Shown: in pieces, positions 24,244 through 27,529 of the stretch
Layout: the number at the start of each line of letters is the position of its first letter
Position numbering within the stretch: the stretch's first letter is position 1
Source: a virus
Direction: 5' to 3' (one strand)
Length of the DNA stretch: 27,529 bases
IMG/VR virus record: IMGVR_UViG_3300010153_003917
Coordinates: 1-27,529 of that record
Made by a program: the position numbers and the translations under genes
The notes under the pieces: model-generated
Told to the model about the DNA's origin: nothing
Seen by the model: only the letters and a program-made list of their open reading frames with translations
The model's database searches: none

Positions 24244-24563
24244 TGCCACAATTTATAGCAACTCAAACTACATGGTGGATCGCACATAACGATGATGATG
24301 TCGTGCATAGTGGCACTATAACTGAGGGTCTTAGAGTTACAACTGGTCAACCAAATCTAGAAACCTTCGACAATCGAAGAGACTGGGAAGACCGACTGTT
24401 GATCCTAAATAACAATGTCGATCTATATGAAGACGAGGAAGAAGAGTTGATTGATCCAAATGAACTCGATGAGATTCTTTACATGGATCAGGTGGATCAT
24501 TTGTTATACGGTGACAAACAATTCAGACATGTTGCGAATCCATATCGCAGAGAAGATACATAG
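24243..24563 (+). CDS. Hypothetical protein of the fibre region
   Basis: A 106-residue protein. The N-terminal segment TTWWIAHNDDDVVHSGTITEG, followed by VTTGQPNLETFDN, resembles short proteins encoded beside tail fibres in T4-like marine phages; from memory these are uncharacterised. The C-terminal half is acidic and helical (LYEDEEEELIDPNELDEIL). It begins on the last base of the DUF285 gene stop codon. A role as fibre-assembly helper or small virion protein fits the position but has no direct support. Confidence 0.72.
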   Translation: MPQFIATQTTWWIAHNDDDVVHSGTITEGLRVTTGQPNLETFDNRRDWEDRLLILNNNVDLYEDEEEELIDPNELDEILYMDQVDHLLYGDKQFRHVANPYRREDT

Positions 24564-24580
24564 TAAAAAGGAGAATTACA

Positions 24581-24784
24581 ATGAAATCATTATATCCAAT
24601 GGCAGACATCATGACCCTCATGACTAAGATCGAGGGTAACATCACCAAACTCGGTGTGATTTACACCTCAGTAGAAGAACGAAACGCAATCGACGAAGGT
24701 CTGATTGACCAGTTTGTTGTGACAGCAGGACAGTTAACCACTGCTGCCAATGCACTCAAGGGCATCACTTTCGACGGTGGATAA
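24581..24784 (+). CDS. Small hypothetical protein
   Basis: A 67-residue, mainly helical protein with the segments DIMTLMTKIEGNITKLGVI and LIDQFVVTAGQLTTAANALKG; no transmembrane segment or known domain is seen. It has its own strong ribosome binding site (AAAGGAG, about 8 bases before ATG 24581). It is the last gene before the only sizeable non-coding gap and the new promoter, so it closes the presumed late adhesion operon. No function is assigned. Confidence 0.7.
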   Translation: MKSLYPMADIMTLMTKIEGNITKLGVIYTSVEERNAIDEGLIDQFVVTAGQLTTAANALKGITFDGG

Positions 24785-24800
24785 ACTTTACGGTTATTGC

Positions 24801-24828
24801 TTGACGCTCGTATTTGTTCTGCTATAAT
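24801..24828 (+). promoter_or_regulatory. Sigma70-type promoter with extended -10
   Basis: TTGACG (24801-24806) and a perfect TATAAT (24823-24828) are separated by 16 bases, and a TGC precedes the -10 box, giving the extended TGnTATAAT form. It lies in the longest non-coding stretch of the window (24785-24872). Transcription from about 24835 would give a leader of roughly 38 bases before the RNR start. A host-type promoter implies early expression of RNR and the downstream porin gene. No terminator hairpin was found upstream of it. Confidence 0.8.
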
Positions 24829-24856
24829 ACATAACTTATTGATATACAAAATTCAG

Positions 24857-24861
24857 AGGAG
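24857..24861 (+). promoter_or_regulatory. Ribosome binding site of the RNR gene
   Basis: AGGAG lies 11 bases before ATG 24873. An in-frame GTG at 24861 overlaps this site itself and has no other purine-rich site close by, so ATG 24873 is the better start although the spacing is a little long. Confidence 0.65.
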
Positions 24862-24872
24862 TGACACTTATT

Positions 24873-26807
24873 ATGTGTGATGAATTACCTACGCTATACC
24901 AGTCTTTTATTCACCTATCACGGTATTCCCGTTGGTTGGAAGAAGAAGGACGCAGAGAGACCTGGCCCGAAACGGTTGCCAGATATTTTGATTTCTTTGA
25001 GACCCATCTCAAGGAAGAATGTAATTTTAAGGTAACGAAAGATCAGAGGAACGAACTTGAAAAAGCAGTTCGTGAACTCAAGATCATGCCTTCCATGAGA
25101 GCGTTGATGACTGCTGGTGAGGCACTGAGACGCGACAATATTGCAGGATACAACTGTGCATACTGCGAAGCGAGTCGTCCTCGTTCCTTCGATGAGATCC
25201 TCTACGTTCTCATGTGCGGGACAGGAATGGGTTTTAGCGTAGAACGTGATGTCGTAGATAGACTTCCAACGATTGCAGAGGAATTTGATGCGAGTGATAC
25301 AGTCATTGTCGTCGGTGATTCGAAGATGGGTTGGGCGAAGGCCTACAAAGAACTCACCTCGCTACTCATTGGTGGTCAGATACCACAATGGGACTTATCA
25401 AAAGTTCGTCCTGCGGGAGCAAGACTTAAGACCTTCGGCGGTAGAGCATCTGGCCCGCAACCCCTTGAGGACTTATTCCGATTCACGGTGGAGACTTACC
25501 GTAAGGCCGCAGGTAGAAAACTCACTACCGTCGAGTGCCACGATATCATCTGTAAGATTGCTGAAATTGTTGTAGTCGGTGGTGTCCGTCGCTCTGCTCT
25601 TATCTCATTGTCATCTCTTACTGATGAACGAATGAGAGATGCAAAGACTGGACAGTGGTGGGAACATAACGCACAACGGGCCCTTGCAAACAACTCCGTT
25701 GCATATAAGAGTACACCCGAAATTGGTACGTTCATGGAAGAGTGGTTGTCTCTCTATAAGTCAAAGAGTGGCGAGCGAGGTATGTTTAGTCGTGCTGCAT
25801 GTCAGGATCAGGTAAAGAAGATCGTTGACGAACGCCGAGATCCAAACTACAACTTCGGAACCAACCCATGCAGCGAAATCATCTTGCGTGATCGTGAGTT
25901 CTGTAATCTAACAGAAGTTGTCGTTCGTGCTGATGACACAATAAAGACTCTCAAGGAAAAGGTTCGTCTTGCAACGATCCTCGGAACATGGCAGTCTACC
26001 CTTCTGAACTTCAAGTACCTGTCTAGTGAGTGGACGAAGAACTGTGAAGAAGAAAGACTTCTTGGTGTTTCTCTCACGGGTATCATGGACAACGAACTGC
26101 TTAATGGTTCTACCAACGGTAAACTTGCAGGAACCCTCGAAGATCTCAAGGCACATTCTGTTGATATCAACAAGACATGGGCAAAGAAACTACACATCAA
26201 CCAATCTGCTGCTATCACTTGCGTGAAACCAAGTGGAACAGTTTCGCAGTTGGTCGATGCTGCATCTGGTATTCATGCTCGACACAATCCTTATTACATT
26301 CGTACCGTCCGTGCGGATATCAAGGATCCTCTGTGTGTGTTCATGAAGGAAAAGGGTTTCCCATGTGAACCAGATGTAATGAAACCAGAACACACGATGG
26401 TTTTCTCGTTCCCACAGAAGTCACCTGATAAGGCGATTTGTAGAACGGATCTGACTGCCATCGAACAACTTGAACTTTGGTTGACATACCAGAGACATTG
26501 GTGTGAACACAAACCTTCTATCACGGTTTCCGTTAAGGAAGACGAATGGATGGAAGTTGGTGCATGGGTATACGATCACTTCAACGAGATGTCAGGAGTT
26601 TCATTCCTTCCATTCTCAGATCACACATACAGACAAGCACCATATCAGGATTGTACCAAGGAAGAGTACAATGAACTATTGAAGACGCTTCCAGAAAACA
26701 TCGATTGGTCTGGCCTCGGAGAGTACGAGAAGGAAGATCAGACCGCTGGAACACAAACATTTGCATGTACAGGCAACTCTTGTGAAATCGTAGATTTAAC
26801 AAACTGA
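24873..26807 (+). CDS. Class II (B12-dependent) ribonucleotide reductase, monomeric RTPR type
   Basis: A 644-residue adenosylcobalamin-dependent reductase making deoxyribonucleotides. The start FIHLSRYSRWLEEEGRRETW is characteristic of this group. Key residues fit the Lactobacillus leichmannii enzyme: Cys95 in NCAYC (first redox Cys), Asn331-Pro-Cys333-Ser-Glu335 (radical Cys and proton-relay Glu), Cys344 in REFCNLTEV (second redox Cys, 11 residues after Cys333 as in the model), and a C-terminal pair Cys632/Cys637 in ACTGNSCEIVDL with the model's 5-residue spacing. It is shorter than the 739-residue model. It works without an R2 subunit or oxygen but needs cobalamin from host or environment. 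It has its own promoter and feeds dUTPase, ThyX and polymerase. Gene symbol nrdJ is sometimes used for such enzymes. Confidence 0.94.
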   Translation: MCDELPTLYQSFIHLSRYSRWLEEEGRRETWPETVARYFDFFETHLKEECNFKVTKDQRNELEKAVRELKIMPSMRALMTAGEALRRDNIAGYNCAYCEASRPRSFDEILYVLMCGTGMGFSVERDVVDRLPTIAEEFDASDTVIVVGDSKMGWAKAYKELTSLLIGGQIPQWDLSKVRPAGARLKTFGGRASGPQPLEDLFRFTVETYRKAAGRKLTTVECHDIICKIAEIVVVGGVRRSALISLSSLTDERMRDAKTGQWWEHNAQRALANNSVAYKSTPEIGTFMEEWLSLYKSKSGERGMFSRAACQDQVKKIVDERRDPNYNFGTNPCSEIILRDREFCNLTEVVVRADDTIKTLKEKVRLATILGTWQSTLLNFKYLSSEWTKNCEEERLLGVSLTGIMDNELLNGSTNGKLAGTLEDLKAHSVDINKTWAKKLHINQSAAITCVKPSGTVSQLVDAASGIHARHNPYYIRTVRADIKDPLCVFMKEKGFPCEPDVMKPEHTMVFSFPQKSPDKAICRTDLTAIEQLELWLTYQRHWCEHKPSITVSVKEDEWMEVGAWVYDHFNEMSGVSFLPFSDHTYRQAPYQDCTKEEYNELLKTLPENIDWSGLGEYEKEDQTAGTQTFACTGNSCEIVDLTN

Positions 26808-26831
26808 TCTAAAACATAAAGGAGAAAAATT

Positions 26832-27529
26832 ATGAAAATGATCAATGCTATTATTACATCATGTCTTTTCAGCGGAGTTGCTGTAGGACAGGATATGGAC
26901 AACGACGCATTCAGTCTTGTCCTCGCTGATGCCTCAACAAGAGCATCACTCAATGACAATCATCTCGGCATCAACGTCGGTGGTTTCATTCAAACTGGTT
27001 GGGAGTATTCCAACGGTGGTGGACTTCCCGCCCAAAATGGGTTTTCGGTTGACCGCGCCCGTCTTACCTTCTCAGGAGATACGGGTAACGAGAGTTTCTC
27101 TTACCTCGTCAGTGGTGAATGGTCGGACGCCACCAACAGTTTCGATCTACTCGATGCTGTCGTCACTCTTCGTATGTTCGAAGAAGCAAACATTCGAGTC
27201 GGACAGTTCGTTCCCCAGTTCTATGCTGGATACGTCACTGATCCAACTCAACTCACAACCCTGAACTATAGTGTCACGGCACTTACCTTCGGACAGGGAC
27301 GCGGTGCAGGTGTTGAGGCCTTCCGATCATTCGGAGACTTCGAAGTCAGTGCCTTCTACAACAATGGTTTCGATACTGCTGGTGTAGGAGTTGGTGACAA
27401 CAAGTATGCTATCGGTGTCGCAGCGAATTATCATGTGAATGATTCGGTATCACTCAACGGTGGTTGGGCATATGATTCTGTCACGGAAGGTGTAAACAGT
27501 TTCACCTTTGGTGGTACACTCACCGAGGG
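26832..27529 (+). CDS. Outer-membrane porin-like beta-barrel protein (3' truncated)
   Basis: An open frame of 232 codons runs off the right edge with no stop. It starts with a signal peptide (MKMINAIITSCLFSGVAVGQ) and a likely cleavage near VAVGQ-D. It continues with DAFSLVLADASTRASL, then GINVGGFIQTGWEYSNGG, GFSVDRARLTFSGD, ANIRVGQFVPQFYAGY and repeated amphipathic beta strands such as FEVSAFYNNGF, a pattern of phosphate-selective (OprO/OprP)-like and general Gram-negative porins. The leading ADASTRASL element recalls porins of Planctomycetota, a weak host hint. AAAGGAG lies about 7 bases before the ATG. It is 24 bases after RNR with no terminator between, so it probably shares the promoter at 24801. 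A phage-encoded porin would be exported into the host outer membrane. Confidence 0.8.
   Translation, partial: MKMINAIITSCLFSGVAVGQDMDNDAFSLVLADASTRASLNDNHLGINVGGFIQTGWEYSNGGGLPAQNGFSVDRARLTFSGDTGNESFSYLVSGEWSDATNSFDLLDAVVTLRMFEEANIRVGQFVPQFYAGYVTDPTQLTTLNYSVTALTFGQGRGAGVEAFRSFGDFEVSAFYNNGFDTAGVGVGDNKYAIGVAANYHVNDSVSLNGGWAYDSVTEGVNSFTFGGTLTE

Noticed and set aside
26832-26864. Lipobox-like ITSC in the porin signal peptide
   Set aside because: The Cys is at residue 11, too close to the N-terminus for a normal lipoprotein signal, and the VAVGQ site further on fits signal peptidase I better.

Overview
This window looks like part of the genome of a large, strictly lytic T4-like myovirus, probably aquatic or marine, infecting a Gram-negative bacterium. 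Evidence: a T4-type replication set (family B DNA polymerase, UvsX, gp41 helicase, gp61 primase) sits beside phage nucleotide-metabolism genes (dUTPase, MazG-like protein, ThyX, class II ribonucleotide reductase) and collagen-like/DUF285 fibre genes. All genes are on the + strand, packed with ATGA, TGATG and GTGA overlaps. No integrase, transposase, tRNA, rRNA or CRISPR array is seen. No gene-free stretch exceeds about 90 bases; the longest (24785-24872) carries a promoter.

Layout. (1) 1-10029: a 14-gene glycan module. It encodes a left-truncated CMP-sugar transferase-like/cupin fusion, a lysine-6-aminotransferase-like class III PLP enzyme, a SIS sugar-phosphate isomerase, a HAD phosphatase, a sulfotransferase, an HxGH nucleotidyltransferase, a GT10 fucosyltransferase-like enzyme, an unknown protein, a PEP/pyruvate TIM-barrel protein, a cupin, a short DegT-type aminotransferase, GDP-mannose 4,6-dehydratase, a GalE-like epimerase and a GT2-TPR protein. 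Together they could make and transfer activated deoxy-, amino- or heptose-like sugars and sulfate them. (2) 10026-19230: nucleotide and DNA replication genes, with an unexpected, apparently complete type II glutamine synthetase between DNA polymerase and UvsX. (3) 19226-24784: a T4-late-promoter-like box followed by virion adhesion genes: a small structural protein, a 1115-residue collagen-like repeat fibre, a DUF285 repeat protein and two small proteins. (4) 24801-27529: a strong sigma70-type extended -10 promoter, then a B12-dependent ribonucleotide reductase and the start of an outer-membrane porin that runs off the right edge.

The genes suggest host takeover at several levels. RNR, dUTPase and ThyX supply dTTP and other dNTPs; glutamine synthetase may supply glutamine nitrogen for nucleotides and aminosugars; the porin may alter uptake or surface properties of the infected cell; the glycan module may modify the host surface or the virion. 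The most notable points are the glutamine synthetase, the phage-borne porin behind a host-like promoter, and the sulfation/fucosylation-type glycan cluster. All functions are inferred from sequence patterns read by eye; no database search was run.
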